Positions 10,591-19,618 of a DNA stretch of 61,899 nucleotides are shown here, piece by piece. Source of the stretch: Virgibacillus chiguensis. Its GTDB lineage: Bacteria; Bacillota; Bacilli; Bacillales; Amphibacillaceae. Under the pieces are notes generated by a model. That model did not search any database and was not told the origin of the DNA. It was given only the letters and a program-made list of their open reading frames with translations. Within the stretch, counting starts at the first letter, position 1; every line of letters begins with the position of its first letter. The translations under genes and the position numbers were made by a program. The DNA lies in contig NZ_FQXD01000020.1 of assembly GCF_900129865.1 (NCBI RefSeq), positions 1 through 61,899 on the forward strand, written 5' to 3'.

Positions 10591-10609
10591 TGTTTAATTA
10601 TAAAATTTA

Positions 10610-10955
10610 GCAGCTGTGGATAAACTTACTAAGTTATTTAGCCACGTCCGGTTCCGGCGCCAGCAACTAGGCGACTTCACTCCATTGTCCTAAGCTAAGT
10701 CATCATCGGTTCGTTCTAAATAGGAAGGCCGACTAAAGACGGGCTTGCCGGAGGGCGCCGGCATACTCCTGTTGCAGGAGCATGATTTCTAAAACTTTCG
10801 TTGATTCGTTCCAGTCGCTACGTTGCTAACCGGGCGCCCCGAGCCTTTGTTCTGGTTCATTGTTATCAATCCTTTGCTATACACCGTGAATGTAAGCCGC
10901 AACCAATGACCGTGTTATTTAGCACGAAAGGAGCTACTATTGTTAATGAAAGTAG
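10610..10955 (+). other. GC-rich structured insertion between T-box terminator and cysE
   Basis: After the T-box terminator there are nearly 490 bases before cysE, and about 10641-10860 is markedly richer in G and C than its surroundings. It holds stacked hairpins: TGCCGG/CCGGCA (10746-10751 and 10758-10763), CTCCTG/CAGGAG (10766-10771 and 10775-10780), and GGCGCC-containing palindromes near 10656 and 10835. No convincing reading frame exists. It looks like an inserted structured repeat or RNA; no second copy is visible in the window. Confidence 0.5.
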
Positions 10956-11072
10956 ATGTCTAACAAAGGAGATTTTGCAGAAAAAGCTTTACGGCTAAGA
11001 ATGAAGCTAAATATATCGATAAGTTTTACATCCATTATGTATTACATTAATCATGGGGAAGGAGGCTGGAGG

Positions 11073-11735
11073 ATGGGCATTTGGAAACGAATGAAAGATG
11101 ATATGGATGCTGTATTCGAGCAGGACCCAGCTGCACGCTCTTATTTTGAAGTTTTCTTAACGTATTCAGGTCTTCATGCTGTTTGGTCGCACCGTATTGC
11201 CCACGCGTTATATAAGCGTAAAATGTTTTTTATTGCCCGTGTCATCTCACAAATGAACCGTTTTTTTACTGGAATTGAAATTCACCCAGGTGCGATAATT
11301 GGTAGACGTTTATTTATTGACCATGGAATGGGGGTCGTTATTGGTGAAACATGTGAAATTGGCGATAATGTAACGATTTTTCAAGGGGTAACGTTAGGCG
11401 GTACTGGAAAAGAAAAGGGGAAGCGGCATCCGACGATAAAAGATAATGTGCTAATTGCAACAGGAGCCAAAGTGCTTGGATCCATAACAATTGGGGAAAG
11501 CGCAAAAGTAGGTGGCGGGTCTGTTGTTTTAAAGGATGTGCCCGATCATGCTACCGTTGTCGGTATCCCGGGAAAAATTGTAAAGCACCGCGGGGAAAAG
11601 GTTACTAAAGACTTAAATCATCACAAACTTCCTGATCCAGTAGCAAATCGATGTGAATATTTACAGCGGGAAATTGATGCTTTAAAGGAAGAAATAGTTA
11701 AATTAAAGGAAGGGAAAAAACACGATGTCCATTAA
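11073..11735 (+). CDS. cysE: Serine O-acetyltransferase
   Basis: CysE makes O-acetylserine from serine and acetyl-CoA, the committed step of cysteine synthesis, in the cytoplasm. The 220-residue protein has the N-terminal helical segment ([10 protein letters not shown]) and a left-handed beta-helix of hexapeptide repeats with the family motif [14 protein letters not shown] take ATG 11073, preceded by GGAAGGAGGCTGGAGG, because the frame upstream of it does not resemble the family. It overlaps cysS by 11 bases, so both are translated from the T-box-controlled transcript, linking cysteine supply to tRNA-Cys charging. Confidence 0.97.
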   Translation: MGIWKRMKDDMDAVFEQDPAARSYFEVFLTYSGLHAVWSHRIAHALYKRKMFFIARVISQMNRFFTGIEIHPGAIIGRRLFIDHGMGVVIGETCEIGDNVTIFQGVTLGGTGKEKGKRHPTIKDNVLIATGAKVLGSITIGESAKVGGGSVVLKDVPDHATVVGIPGKIVKHRGEKVTKDLNHHKLPDPVANRCEYLQREIDALKEEIVKLKEGKKHDVH

Positions 11736-13125
11736 AATATACAATACGTTAACACGTGAAAAAGAAGTGTTTAAACCAATAGAACCGGGCAAAGTGAGCA
11801 TGTATGTTTGCGGACCGACTGTATATAACTATATTCATATTGGTAATGCAAGACCTGCAATTGTCTTTGATACAGTGAGACGTTATTTAGAGTACAAGGG
11901 TTTTGAAGTAGATTATGTGCTCAATTTTACGGATGTGGACGATAAGTTAATTAAAGTTGCCAATGAGCTCGGTAAGGAAGTGCCAGAGGTAGCTAACCGA
12001 TTTATTTCCGCTTATTTAGAAGATGTTGGTGCTTTAGGGGTAAAAGAAGCTACGCATAACCCTCGAGTAACAGAAACAATGGCTGATATTATCGCCTTTA
12101 TTGAGAAGCTTATTGAAACAGGTGTTGCTTATGAAGTACAAGGTGATGTCTATTTTAAACCTCGGGAGTTTAAAGGATATGGAAAGTTATCTCATCAATC
12201 TGTCGATGAGCTAAGGTCTGGAGCTCGAATTCAAGTTGGTGAAAAGAAAACAGATCCACTCGACTTTGCTTTATGGAAAAAGGCAAAGGATGGAGAAATT
12301 GCTTGGGATTCGCCGTGGGGAAAAGGGCGCCCCGGATGGCATATTGAGTGCTCTGCCATGGTAAAAAAATACCTTGGCGAGACAATTGATATTCATGCAG
12401 GAGGGCAAGATCTTGCTTTTCCACACCATGAGAACGAAATAGCACAATCGGAAGCTCTGACGGGAAAAACATTTGCTAACTATTGGATGCATAATGGTTA
12501 TATTAATATTGATAATGAAAAAATGTCCAAATCACTAGGCAACTTTTTATTAGCTCGCGATTTAATCCAACAGTATGATCCACAAGTCATTCGTTTCTTT
12601 ATGCTTAGTGTTCATTATCGTCACCCGATTAACTTTTCTGAGGAGTTATTACAAAGCGCAGAAAACAGTTTAGAGCGAATAAAAACAGCTTATTTTAATT
12701 TAGAGCACCGCAAATCTTCTAGCATGGATCTTGTAGATCATAAAGAGGATTGGTTGCAAAAGCTAGCTCAATGGAGCCAGCAATTTGAGGCGGAGATGGA
12801 TGATGACTTTCATACTGCCAATGCAATTTCGGTTCTTTTTGAAGTAGCGAAAGAAGCGAATGTCTACTTGCAACAAAAACAGACATCAAGCGAGGTAATT
12901 GCAGCTTTCCAACAAGTCATACGCGCTTTCTTAAAGGTGCTTGGAATTGAATTAGAGGTGAACCAGCAGCTACTAGATGCAGAGATTGAGGCATTAATTG
13001 AAGAACGTAATACCGCAAGAAAAGCTCGTAATTTCGCTCGCGCTGATGAAATTAGAGATATACTAAAAGAAAAAAATATTGTTTTGGAAGATACGCCTCA
13101 AGGAGTACGATGGAAAAGAGGATAA
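11725..13125 (+). CDS. cysS: Cysteinyl-tRNA synthetase
   Basis: CysS charges tRNA-Cys. Cys29 and the HIGH-type motif HIGN (38-41) are in the N-terminal block, [10 protein letters not shown] and the HHENE segment carry further zinc ligands, and KMSKS is intact ([10 protein letters not shown]). The 466-residue length is typical. AAGGAAGGG inside the cysE end serves as the ribosome-binding site. It overlaps cysE upstream and mrnC downstream, so the three are tightly coupled. Confidence 0.98.
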   Translation: MSIKIYNTLTREKEVFKPIEPGKVSMYVCGPTVYNYIHIGNARPAIVFDTVRRYLEYKGFEVDYVLNFTDVDDKLIKVANELGKEVPEVANRFISAYLEDVGALGVKEATHNPRVTETMADIIAFIEKLIETGVAYEVQGDVYFKPREFKGYGKLSHQSVDELRSGARIQVGEKKTDPLDFALWKKAKDGEIAWDSPWGKGRPGWHIECSAMVKKYLGETIDIHAGGQDLAFPHHENEIAQSEALTGKTFANYWMHNGYINIDNEKMSKSLGNFLLARDLIQQYDPQVIRFFMLSVHYRHPINFSEELLQSAENSLERIKTAYFNLEHRKSSSMDLVDHKEDWLQKLAQWSQQFEAEMDDDFHTANAISVLFEVAKEANVYLQQKQTSSEVIAAFQQVIRAFLKVLGIELEVNQQLLDAEIEALIEERNTARKARNFARADEIRDILKEKNIVLEDTPQGVRWKRG

Positions 13126-13553
13126 CCATGGAGCAAGATGTAAAACAAATGAAGAGCCTTGCCCTTGCCTATATGGGAGATGCTGTCTATGAATTGTATG
13201 TAAGAGAGCACCTCCTTCAACAAGGTCAAGTAAAACCACAGCAATTACATCAACGAGCAATCCGTTATGTGTCAGGAAAAGCGCAAGCAACTGTTGTTCG
13301 TCACTGGCTAAAGGTAGACAAGTTAACCGCAGAAGAAGTACGAGTAGTGACGAGAGGAAGAAATGCAAAGTCGGGATCTATTCCCAAAAACATACGCGTT
13401 CAAACGTATCGCTACAGTACAGCCTTTGAAGCATTAATCGGTTATCTTTATTTAGGAAATGATAAAGAACGGTTAGAACAACTTATTGATGAAGCGATAC
13501 AGTTAACAGAAAGGAGTGGAACCGAATATGGATCAGGAGCTGATAATTGGTAA
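13110..13553 (+). CDS. mrnC: Mini-ribonuclease III (23S rRNA maturation)
   Basis: Mini-III is an RNase III catalytic domain without a dsRNA-binding domain; in B. subtilis it trims 23S rRNA precursors. The signature acidic positions are present in YMGDAVYE near the N-terminus and in [11 protein letters not shown] near residue 110, together with RGRNAKSG and TYRYSTAFE. Two starts are possible: ATG 13110, inside cysS with AAGGAG upstream, or ATG 13128, two bases after the cysS stop with AGAGGA upstream. The gene overlaps rlmB by 26 bases. Confidence 0.95.
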   Translation: MEKRITMEQDVKQMKSLALAYMGDAVYELYVREHLLQQGQVKPQQLHQRAIRYVSGKAQATVVRHWLKVDKLTAEEVRVVTRGRNAKSGSIPKNIRVQTYRYSTAFEALIGYLYLGNDKERLEQLIDEAIQLTERSGTEYGSGADNW

Positions 13554-14274
13554 GAATCCTGTTATAGAAGCGATGAAGTCTGGAAGGTCGATAAATAAAG
13601 TGTTTATATCCGAACAGTTAAATTCTTCCGTACAAACAAAGTTTTTTCAATTAGGAAAAACGGCACATACTGTCGTCCAAAAAGTTCCCAAACATAAATT
13701 AGATCAGTTAGCTAAAGGAGGAAACCATCAAGGGGTGGTCGCATATGTCGCATCGTATACATATGCAACGCTAGATGACCTATTTCACCAAGCTGAAAAA
13801 CGAAATGAAGCAGCATTCTTTTTGATTTTAGATGAATTAGAAGACCCGCATAATTTAGGTTCTATTTTACGGACGGCAGATGCTGTAGGGGCACACGGTG
13901 TCATTATTCCAAAGCGTCGTTCCGTAGGTTTAACTGCAACTGTAGCCAAAACAGCAGCTGGGGCAATGGAGCATGTTCCGGTTGTTCGCGTAACGAATAT
14001 TGCTAATACTATTGAAGCCTTAAAGGAACGCAATATTTGGGTAGTTGGTACAGAAGCGGATGCATCAGAGGATTATCGGCAATTAGAAGGTACGCTGCCG
14101 CTTGCTATTGTAGTGGGAAACGAAGGGAAAGGGATGAGCCGTCTAGTAAAGAAAAAATGTGATTGGACAGTAAGCTTACCCATGAAGGGGAAGGTATCCT
14201 CTCTTAACGCTTCCGTTGCTTGTAGCCTTTTATTATATGAGGTGTATCGGAAAAGGAATCCTTATGGTGATTAA
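13528..14274 (+). CDS. rlmB: 23S rRNA (guanosine-2'-O-) methyltransferase, SpoU family
   Basis: The SpoU/TrmH (SPOUT) motifs are clear: [14 protein letters not shown] (motif 1), [12 protein letters not shown] (motif 2) and [14 protein letters not shown] (motif 3). An N-terminal L30e-like substrate-binding part starts with [11 protein letters not shown]. RlmB methylates a guanosine of 23S rRNA in E. coli; the exact target here is inferred. I choose ATG 13528 (248 aa) with AAAGGAG at 13510-13516; an in-frame GTG at 13516 lies within that site. The start is inside the mrnC end, keeping two rRNA-processing genes coupled. Confidence 0.95.
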   Translation: MDQELIIGKNPVIEAMKSGRSINKVFISEQLNSSVQTKFFQLGKTAHTVVQKVPKHKLDQLAKGGNHQGVVAYVASYTYATLDDLFHQAEKRNEAAFFLILDELEDPHNLGSILRTADAVGAHGVIIPKRRSVGLTATVAKTAAGAMEHVPVVRVTNIANTIEALKERNIWVVGTEADASEDYRQLEGTLPLAIVVGNEGKGMSRLVKKKCDWTVSLPMKGKVSSLNASVACSLLLYEVYRKRNPYGD

Positions 14275-14277
14275 GCG

Positions 14278-14787
14278 ATGATTGTTGTCATTGTAGATGG
14301 ATATAACATCATTGGGGCATGGGATGAACTTCAGCGGTTAAAAGAAAAAGATATTGGGCAAGCCCGAGATCGTTTAATTGAATGGATGGCTGAATACCAA
14401 GCGTATTCAGGTTTTCGTGTTATTGTTGTATTTGATGCTTATTATGTACACGGGGTAGAAACAAAAACAACTGCATATAACGTAGAAGTTATTTATACAA
14501 AAGAAAAAGAAACAGCCGATGAATGTATTGAAAAATTAGTCAAAGAGGTAAAAGATATTCGTACGCAAGTTTATGTAGCAACATCTGATTTTGCAGAGCA
14601 ACGAACAATTTTTGGAAGTGGAGCTTTAAGGAAATCGGCTCGAGAGCTCTGGATAGAAACGAATAATATACAACAGAACATTGAAAAAACGATAGAAAAG
14701 CATTATAAGAAACAAGCAAATTCAAAAATTATATTAGATGCGAAAACGTTAGAGACTTTTGAAAAATGGAGAAGAGGGAAGATATAG
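14278..14787 (+). CDS. rae1: Rae1 (YacP) ribosome-dependent mRNA endonuclease, NYN domain
   Basis: The protein is a single NYN/PIN-like nuclease domain: VDGYNIIGAWDEL at the N-terminus with the conserved Asp/Asn, ARDRLIEWM, VVFDAYYVHG, and the acidic TADECIEKLV and ATSDFAEQ segments. B. subtilis Rae1 enters the ribosomal A site and cleaves mRNA during translation. The length of 169 aa matches. It starts three bases after rlmB and is the last gene of the cysE transcript before the sigH promoter. Confidence 0.93.
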   Translation: MIVVIVDGYNIIGAWDELQRLKEKDIGQARDRLIEWMAEYQAYSGFRVIVVFDAYYVHGVETKTTAYNVEVIYTKEKETADECIEKLVKEVKDIRTQVYVATSDFAEQRTIFGSGALRKSARELWIETNNIQQNIEKTIEKHYKKQANSKIILDAKTLETFEKWRRGKI

Positions 14788-14815
14788 AACTGCTAACACT
14801 CTCACTTCTCTAATA

Positions 14816-14845
14816 TTGACTACTTTAAAGCGCTTCCTGTATAAT
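14816..14845 (+). promoter_or_regulatory. sigH promoter, sigma-A type
   Basis: TTGACT at 14816-14821 and TATAAT at 14840-14845 are separated by 18 bases, 40 bases upstream of the sigH start. In B. subtilis sigH transcription is repressed by AbrB; the AT-rich flanks are compatible with that, but no AbrB consensus exists to test. Confidence 0.8.
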
Positions 14846-14885
14846 AAGCTTTAAATGGACTGTGTGTAGTCGGGGGGGCATCTTG

Positions 14886-15536
14886 GTGAATGTCAATCAA
14901 ATAGAGATGAGCGATCAACGCTTAAATAAGCTGGACGATGAGAGTATTGTGCAGCTTATTCATCAGGGGAACAGTCACGCTTTAAATTATTTGATACAGA
15001 AGTATCGTAATTTTGTACGTGCAAAAGCACGGACGTATTTTTTAATTGGCGCGGATAAAGAGGACATTGTTCAAGAAGGAATGATCGGCTTATATAAGGC
15101 TATTCGCGATTATGATGGGAAAAAGCTATCCTCATTTAAAGCTTTTGCTGAATTATGTGTAACAAGGCAAATCATTACAGCGATTAAGACAGCGACAAGA
15201 CAAAAACACATTCCGCTAAATTCGTATGTGTCTTTGGACAAGCCGATTTATGATGAGGAGACAGATCGCACTTTATTAGATGTCATCGCAGGATCAAAAG
15301 ATATTGATCCGCAAGAACTGCTTGTAAACCAGGAAAAATATGGAGACGTCGAAGCGAAATTATCAGAATTGTTGAGCGGATTAGAGAAGAAAGTACTGCA
15401 ACTTTATTTAGATGGAAGGACGTACCATGAAATATCTGTTGCACTTAATCGTCATGTTAAGTCGATCGATAATGCACTACAACGAGTAAAGCGTAAATTG
15501 GAGCAGTTAATTGCAGAGGCGGAAATTACTTCATAG
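14886..15536 (+). CDS. sigH: RNA polymerase sigma-H factor
   Basis: SigH directs transition-phase genes (sporulation initiation and competence in Bacillus). Region 2 is highly conserved (DYLIQKYRNFVRAKARTYF, then GADKEDIVQEGMIGLYKAIRDY) and region 4 holds the C-terminal helix-turn-helix (TYHEISVALNRHVKSIDNALQR). GTG 14886 is chosen because the GGGGGGG run at 14872-14878 is 7 bases away and the 216-aa product matches the family; TTG 14883 is nearly equivalent. Confidence 0.95.
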   Translation: MNVNQIEMSDQRLNKLDDESIVQLIHQGNSHALNYLIQKYRNFVRAKARTYFLIGADKEDIVQEGMIGLYKAIRDYDGKKLSSFKAFAELCVTRQIITAIKTATRQKHIPLNSYVSLDKPIYDEETDRTLLDVIAGSKDIDPQELLVNQEKYGDVEAKLSELLSGLEKKVLQLYLDGRTYHEISVALNRHVKSIDNALQRVKRKLEQLIAEAEITS

Positions 15537-15542
15537 GGAGGA

Positions 15543-15571
15543 TTGACACATTTTTGCAACCATGCTAGAGT
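15543..15571 (+). promoter_or_regulatory. Promoter of rpmG-secE
   Basis: A consensus -35 TTGACA lies at 15543-15548, beginning 6 bases after the sigH stop. With a 17-base spacer the -10 is TAGAGT at 15566-15571; an alternative TAAAAT at 15571-15576 is too distant. It drives rpmG and secE. Confidence 0.65.
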
Positions 15572-15608
15572 AAAATAGTATTAGAAACTCTCCGCTCGAG
15601 GTGAGGGA

Positions 15609-15758
15609 ATGAATAAGAAAATCACTTTAGCGTGTGCAGTTTGTGCTAGTAGAAATTATACAACGAATAAAAATGTATCCACACAACCTGTACGGCTTGA
15701 AGTAAATAAGTATTGTAAACATTGTGGTAAACATACATTGCATCGGGAAACAAAATAG
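15609..15758 (+). CDS. rpmG: Ribosomal protein L33
   Basis: A 49-residue L33 of the zinc-binding type with Cys9/Cys12 and Cys36/Cys39. The characteristic C-terminal [15 protein letters not shown] block is complete. GAGGTGAGGG precedes ATG 15609. L33 belongs to the 50S E-site area. Its place between sigH and secE is that of a Bacillus rpmG paralogue; bacilli often carry cysteine-free copies elsewhere that replace it under zinc limitation. Confidence 0.95.
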   Translation: MNKKITLACAVCASRNYTTNKNVSTQPVRLEVNKYCKHCGKHTLHRETK

Positions 15759-15834
15759 ATTTTCGCGATGTAATGTGCGAAATAATAGCATGACTATAAC
15801 AAAGTCGTCATTTTCAGGTGTAGGGGGTACAAGC

Positions 15835-16002
15835 ATGTTTCGTTTTTTTAAAAACGTTTCAAGAGAAATGAAGAAAGTTAGCTGGCCGAATCGCAAAGAG
15901 TTAACAAGCTATACCATAACGGTTATTACAACGGTTGCTTTTATAGCATTATTCTTCTTTTTAATTGACCTTGGAATCACGCAAATTTTAAACTTACTTT
16001 GA
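15835..16002 (+). CDS. secE: SecE, Sec translocase subunit
   Basis: A 55-residue single-span membrane protein: an amphipathic N-terminus with the conserved REMKKVSWPNRKEL motif, then one hydrophobic segment (about 25-50). SecE clamps SecY in the SecYEG channel. ATG 15835 is preferred because the frame upstream of it corresponds to no family sequence and a GTAGGGGG site lies just before it. It is upstream of nusG, as in most bacteria. Confidence 0.96.
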   Translation: MFRFFKNVSREMKKVSWPNRKELTSYTITVITTVAFIALFFFLIDLGITQILNLL

Positions 16003-16014
16003 TTTTACTAATGA

Positions 16015-16099
16015 TTGAATATTTGTGTTGGTTTTATGCTATAATGATAAGGAAATAAATAATGAGTTTCTGTGGAACCCGGTATCAATCGGGTTTTTT
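16015..16099 (+). terminator. Putative promoter and intrinsic terminator between secE and nusG
   Basis: AACCCG (16076-16081) and CGGGTT (16090-16095) form a short stem followed by a T-run, as in an intrinsic terminator. Thirty bases upstream is TATAAT (16040-16045) with a weak TTGAAT (16015-16020). This can be read as a secE terminator or as a promoter-proximal attenuator controlling nusG; the terminator is the firmer part. Confidence 0.6.
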
Positions 16100-16210
16100 A
16101 GGTTGGAGCAAAAAAGCCTAACATATATAGTTTATTCGTGATATGAATTTAAAAACGTTGCATGTCTGGTGCAGAAATAAATTGGAATGAAATTCTGTAT
16201 TGTATAAAAA

Positions 16211-16244
16211 AGGGAGGGAAGGACAAGAACTGTTGTCCAAATAA
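16211..16244 (+). promoter_or_regulatory. nusG ribosome-binding site bridged by a hairpin
   Basis: AGGGAGGG at 16211-16218 is the only good ribosome-binding site but lies 26 bases from ATG 16245. GGACAA (16221-16226) and TTGTCC (16233-16238) between them form a perfect 6-bp stem. If folded, the effective distance becomes about 8 bases. A stop codon (TAA, 16242-16244) directly precedes the ATG in frame, so no upstream start is possible. Confidence 0.7.
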
Positions 16245-16781
16245 ATGGAAAAAAATTGGTATGTCGTACATACGTATTCTGGTTATGAAAATAAAGTGAA
16301 AACGAACTTAGAAAAGCGTGTGGAGTCCATGGGGATGGAAGATAAAATATTTCGCGTTATTGTTCCCGAGGATGAAGAGACAGAAATAAAAAACGGCAAG
16401 AAAAAGGTAACGAAGAAGAAATTCTTCCCAGGATACGTGCTCACAGAGATGATTATGACAGATGATTCATGGTATGTCGTTCGAAATACTCCTGGAGTAA
16501 CAGGGTTTATTGGTTCAAGTGGTGGTGGAACGAAGCCAACGCCGTTATTGCCAGAAGAAGTAGAAACAGTATTAAAACGTATGGGTGTTGCGGAAAATCC
16601 TGTACAATTTAATTTTGAAATTAAAGAGAATGTTCGTGTGACCGATGGGCCGTTTACTGATTTCACTGGTACTGTTGAAAGCATAGACACAGATAAGCAA
16701 AAGGTTAAAGTTCACGTAAATATGTTCGGAAGAGAAACCCCTGTAGAATTAGATTTCTCGCAAATAGAGAAGCTCAATTAG
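16245..16781 (+). CDS. nusG: Transcription elongation factor NusG
   Basis: NusG binds RNA polymerase and modulates elongation, pausing and, in Bacillus, sequence-specific pausing. The 178-residue protein has the NGN domain from MEKNWYVVHTYSGYE through about 110 and the C-terminal KOW domain (about 125-178, VRVTDGPFTDFTGTVESID). The start is fixed by the family N-terminus and an in-frame stop just upstream. Its ribosome-binding site is unusually distant and bridged by a hairpin. Confidence 0.98.
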   Translation: MEKNWYVVHTYSGYENKVKTNLEKRVESMGMEDKIFRVIVPEDEETEIKNGKKKVTKKKFFPGYVLTEMIMTDDSWYVVRNTPGVTGFIGSSGGGTKPTPLLPEEVETVLKRMGVAENPVQFNFEIKENVRVTDGPFTDFTGTVESIDTDKQKVKVHVNMFGRETPVELDFSQIEKLN

Positions 16782-16964
16782 CTGAGTAAGATTTTTTGAT
16801 AATACCCTGCTTTTTTCTAATAGCAGAACAGCAAGCGATAGCGCGGTTGTTGTGGGAGTTACCATTCCTGAGAAGTGGGAGTCTACAATGCATATAGCGT
16901 TAGAGGTATCATGAAATTAGTAAAGGAAAATCACGAAGTCCCTTAGAAAATGATTGCAATATCC

Positions 16965-16993
16965 TTGCATTTTTCTGATATTCATGCTAAAAT
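16965..16993 (+). promoter_or_regulatory. rplK-rplA promoter (extended -10)
   Basis: TTGCAT (16965-16970) and TAAAAT (16988-16993) are 17 bases apart, with TG one base before the -10, an extended -10 promoter. The 300-base nusG-rplK gap otherwise contains a short leader and no gene. Confidence 0.75.
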
Positions 16994-17100
16994 TCTTTTG
17001 TTATTCTTGTGACTAGCCATTCGGTTAGAACAATAGGAGTGGGAGGGGAAAAACGAGTGTCCCCTATTACCACATCACGGACTTTAAGGAGGTGTGTCTC

Positions 17101-17526
17101 GTGGCTAAAAAAGTGATTAAACTTGTAAAATTACAAATCCCAGCTGGTAAAGCGAACCCGGCACCACCAGTAGGACCAGCACTTGGTCAAGCAGGTGTTA
17201 ATATCATGGGCTTTTGTAAAGAATTTAACGCACGTACGCAAGATCAAGCGGGTATGATTATCCCTGTTGAGATAACAGTGTTTGAAGACCGTTCGTTTAC
17301 GTTTATTACAAAAACTCCACCAGCAGCTGTTTTGCTTAAAAAAGCAGCAGGCATTGAAACTGCTTCTGGTGAACCAAATCGTAATAAAGTAGCAACAGTT
17401 AAGCGCGATAAAGTAAAAGAAATTGCAGAAACAAAAATGCCTGACTTAAATGCTGCTGATGTAGAAGCAGCGATGCGCATGGTTGAAGGAACAGCGCGTA
17501 GTATGGGTATTACCATCGAAGACTAA
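17101..17526 (+). CDS. rplK: Ribosomal protein L11
   Basis: L11 forms the 23S GTPase-associated centre with L10 and the L7/L12 stalk. At 141 residues it has the N-terminal domain with [19 protein letters not shown] and the RNA-binding C-terminal domain. The GTG start at 17101 ([11 protein letters not shown]) follows AAGGAGGTG; an ATG nine bases upstream lies too close to that site. Confidence 0.98.
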   Translation: MAKKVIKLVKLQIPAGKANPAPPVGPALGQAGVNIMGFCKEFNARTQDQAGMIIPVEITVFEDRSFTFITKTPPAAVLLKKAAGIETASGEPNRNKVATVKRDKVKEIAETKMPDLNAADVEAAMRMVEGTARSMGITIED

Positions 17527-17599
17527 TTGCGCTTCGCTTTCGTGATGTTTGTTGTGAATGATTGTATTATTTGATTTTTTGAAGTCACTAGTACGGTAT

Positions 17600-17700
17600 A
17601 GGTTGCGGTTGGATTCCCTACGCAACCTTTTTCGTGAAGTGGATGACTTCTCTATAGTTCGTCATCCACTTTGCCTTTATAAAAGCGTGTTTGCTTTTAT
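17600..17700 (+). terminator. Three consecutive hairpins in the rplK-rplA gap
   Basis: AGGTTGCG/CGCAACCT (17600-17607 and 17621-17628) is followed by a T-run and looks like an intrinsic terminator. AAGTGGATGAC/GTCATCCACTT (17637-17647 and 17661-17671) is a perfect 11-bp stem. ATAAAAGC/GCTTTTAT (17679-17686 and 17693-17700) stands just before the rplA ribosome-binding site. The array could attenuate rplA or mark an L1-responsive leader. Confidence 0.65.
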
Positions 17701-17746
17701 AAGTGGGAGGTAATACCGTTATAACCACATTTGAGGAGGAAATAAA

Positions 17747-18442
17747 ATGGCTAAAAAAGGAAAAAAACATCAAGAAGCATTGAAGCTTGTTGATCGTTCG
17801 AAAGCGTATGAAGTATCAGAAGCAATTGCGCTTGTAAAAGAAGCTGCCAAAGCTAATTTCGATGAAACAGTTGAAGCTGCTTTTCGTTTAGGCGTTGATC
17901 CTAAGAAAGCAGATCAGCAAATCAGAGGAGCGATGGTTTTACCACATGGTACCGGTAAAACACAGCGTGTGCTTGTTTTCGCAAAAGGTGAAAAGGCGAA
18001 AGAAGCGGAAGCTGCTGGAGCTGACTATGTAGGAGATACAGATTACATTAACAAAATCAACCAAGGTTGGTTCGACTTCGATGTAGTTGTTGCAACTCCG
18101 GACATGATGGCAGAAGTAGGTAAATTAGGGCGGGTATTAGGTCCAAAAGGTCTTATGCCAAACCCTAAGACTGGAACAGTTACATTTGATGTAGAAAAGG
18201 CTATCAACGATGTCAAAGCTGGTAAAGTAGAATATCGTGTCGATAAGTCTTCCAATGTGCATGTTCCAATTGGTAAAGTTTCATTCGATAACGAGAAGTT
18301 AATTGAAAACTTTGTTGCTATTACAGAAACACTTGTAAAAGTGAAGCCGCAAGCTGCTAAAGGAACGTATATGAAGAATGCGTCTGTGTCTTCTACAATG
18401 GGACCAGGAATTCGCGTTGATGTTTCTAGCATGGTGCGCTAA
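17747..18442 (+). CDS. rplA: Ribosomal protein L1
   Basis: L1 builds the mobile stalk at the E site and represses its own mRNA in many bacteria. The 231 residues carry the signature block with [18 protein letters not shown] and the C-terminal [28 protein letters not shown] precedes ATG 17747. It is separated from rplK by a hairpin-rich leader. Confidence 0.98.
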   Translation: MAKKGKKHQEALKLVDRSKAYEVSEAIALVKEAAKANFDETVEAAFRLGVDPKKADQQIRGAMVLPHGTGKTQRVLVFAKGEKAKEAEAAGADYVGDTDYINKINQGWFDFDVVVATPDMMAEVGKLGRVLGPKGLMPNPKTGTVTFDVEKAINDVKAGKVEYRVDKSSNVHVPIGKVSFDNEKLIENFVAITETLVKVKPQAAKGTYMKNASVSSTMGPGIRVDVSSMVR

Positions 18443-18451
18443 TAAAAAGTG

Positions 18452-18636
18452 TTGACTTTATCAGTATGTTTCGCTATACTGTAATCTGTATTTAATAGAA
18501 TAGGATGTACCGTAGACAGTAGGAGCGTCTTTGCGCTTAATTATCCTGCCGAGGTGTTTATAGATAAATTGGATATATACGGTTTATATTCCAATCGATG
18601 AATAAGCTCTCATGTCTACGTGAGGGCTTTTTATTT
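18452..18636 (+). ncRNA. rplJ-rplL promoter and L10 leader with terminator
   Basis: TTGACT (18452-18457) and TATACT (18475-18480), 17 bases apart, form a strong promoter right after rplA. A structured untranslated leader follows, ending in AAGCTCTCA/TGAGGGCTT (18604-18612 and 18621-18629) plus T-run, 56 bases before rplJ. The layout matches the L10 leader of Firmicutes, in which the L10(L12)4 complex favours the terminator and represses its own operon. Confidence 0.8.
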
Positions 18637-18691
18637 GCGCTTATGTGCCAAATCGATACGGTATAATCACGATTTTTTAGGAGGTGGAAGA

Positions 18692-19192
18692 ATGTCTAGT
18701 ATTATTGAGCAAAAGAAACAATTAGTAGAAGAAATTAAAGATAAGCTTGTTTCTAGTGAAACGGTCGTAGTAGTGGATTATCGTGGTTTAGATGTTGCTG
18801 CAGTAACCGAACTACGTAAACAACTACGTGAAGAAGGTGTTGATTTCAAAGTCTACAAAAACACCATGACTCGTCGTGCAGTAGAAGCTGCTGAACTAAA
18901 CGAGCTAAGTGATGTTTTAGTTGGCCCTTCTGCGCTTGCATTTAGCAAAGATGATGCTGTAGCTCCAGCTCGCATTATTAAAAAATTCGCTAAAGAAAAT
19001 GAGGCACTTGAAATCAAAGGTGGCGTGATTCAAGGTAGTGTTGCTACAATCGACCAATTGCAAGAGCTTGCCGATCTTCCGAATTACGAAGGTATGGTCT
19101 CTATGCTTCTTAGCGTGCTTCAAGCACCGATCCGTAATCTTGCATATGCAGCAAAAGCGGTGGCAGAACAAAAAGAAGAACAAGGCGCATAA
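18692..19192 (+). CDS. rplJ: Ribosomal protein L10
   Basis: L10 anchors the L7/L12 dimers to the 50S stalk base. The 166-residue product starts [19 protein letters not shown], contains the RNA-binding block [20 protein letters not shown], and ends in the alanine-rich helix that binds L12. ATG 18692 is set by AGGAGGTG at 18679-18686; the open frame upstream overlaps the leader and is not translated family sequence. Confidence 0.98.
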   Translation: MSSIIEQKKQLVEEIKDKLVSSETVVVVDYRGLDVAAVTELRKQLREEGVDFKVYKNTMTRRAVEAAELNELSDVLVGPSALAFSKDDAVAPARIIKKFAKENEALEIKGGVIQGSVATIDQLQELADLPNYEGMVSMLLSVLQAPIRNLAYAAKAVAEQKEEQGA

Positions 19193-19238
19193 TTTGCGTG
19201 TAGCGGTATAAAAAAACAATTTTTAGGAGGAAAAAATC

Positions 19239-19604
19239 ATGACGAAAGAACAAATCATTGAAGCAGTAAAAGAAATGACTGTACTAGAACTAAATGATTT
19301 AGTAAAAGCAATTGAAGAAGAATTTGGAGTAACAGCTGCAGCACCTGTAGCGGTAGCTGGTGCTGCTGGTGGCGCTGAAGCTGCTGAAGAGCAAACAGAA
19401 TTTGACGTTGTTCTTAACGACGCTGGTGCATCAAAAATCAAAGTTGTTAAAGCAGTACGTGAAATCACTGGTCTAGGATTAAAAGATGCGAAAGAATTAG
19501 TTGACAATGCTCCAAAACCTGTAAAAGAAGGCGTGTCTAAAGAGGATGCTGAAGAAGTTAAAGGTAAGTTAGAAGAAGCAGGCGCAACTGTAGAAGTGAA
19601 GTAA
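19239..19604 (+). CDS. rplL: Ribosomal protein L7/L12
   Basis: The acidic stalk protein that recruits translational GTPases. The 121-residue protein has the N-terminal dimerisation helices (about 1-35), the Ala/Gly-rich hinge ([18 protein letters not shown]) and the C-terminal factor-binding domain ([20 protein letters not shown]). TTTTAGGAGG lies before ATG 19239. It is co-transcribed with rplJ. Confidence 0.98.
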   Translation: MTKEQIIEAVKEMTVLELNDLVKAIEEEFGVTAAAPVAVAGAAGGAEAAEEQTEFDVVLNDAGASKIKVVKAVREITGLGLKDAKELVDNAPKPVKEGVSKEDAEEVKGKLEEAGATVEVK

Positions 19605-19618
19605 TTTTGTTCAAAATG

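Noticed and set aside
10425-10610. 61-codon open frame on the + strand
   Set aside because: It lies entirely inside the T-box leader, including the conserved T-box sequence and terminator.
10801-10998. 65-codon open frame in the GC-rich insertion
   Set aside because: No ribosome-binding site, atypical composition caused by the GC-rich structured element, and no family resemblance.
10956-11072. N-terminal extension of cysE
   Set aside because: The extension does not match serine acetyltransferases; ATG 11073 has the correct ribosome-binding site and family N-terminus.
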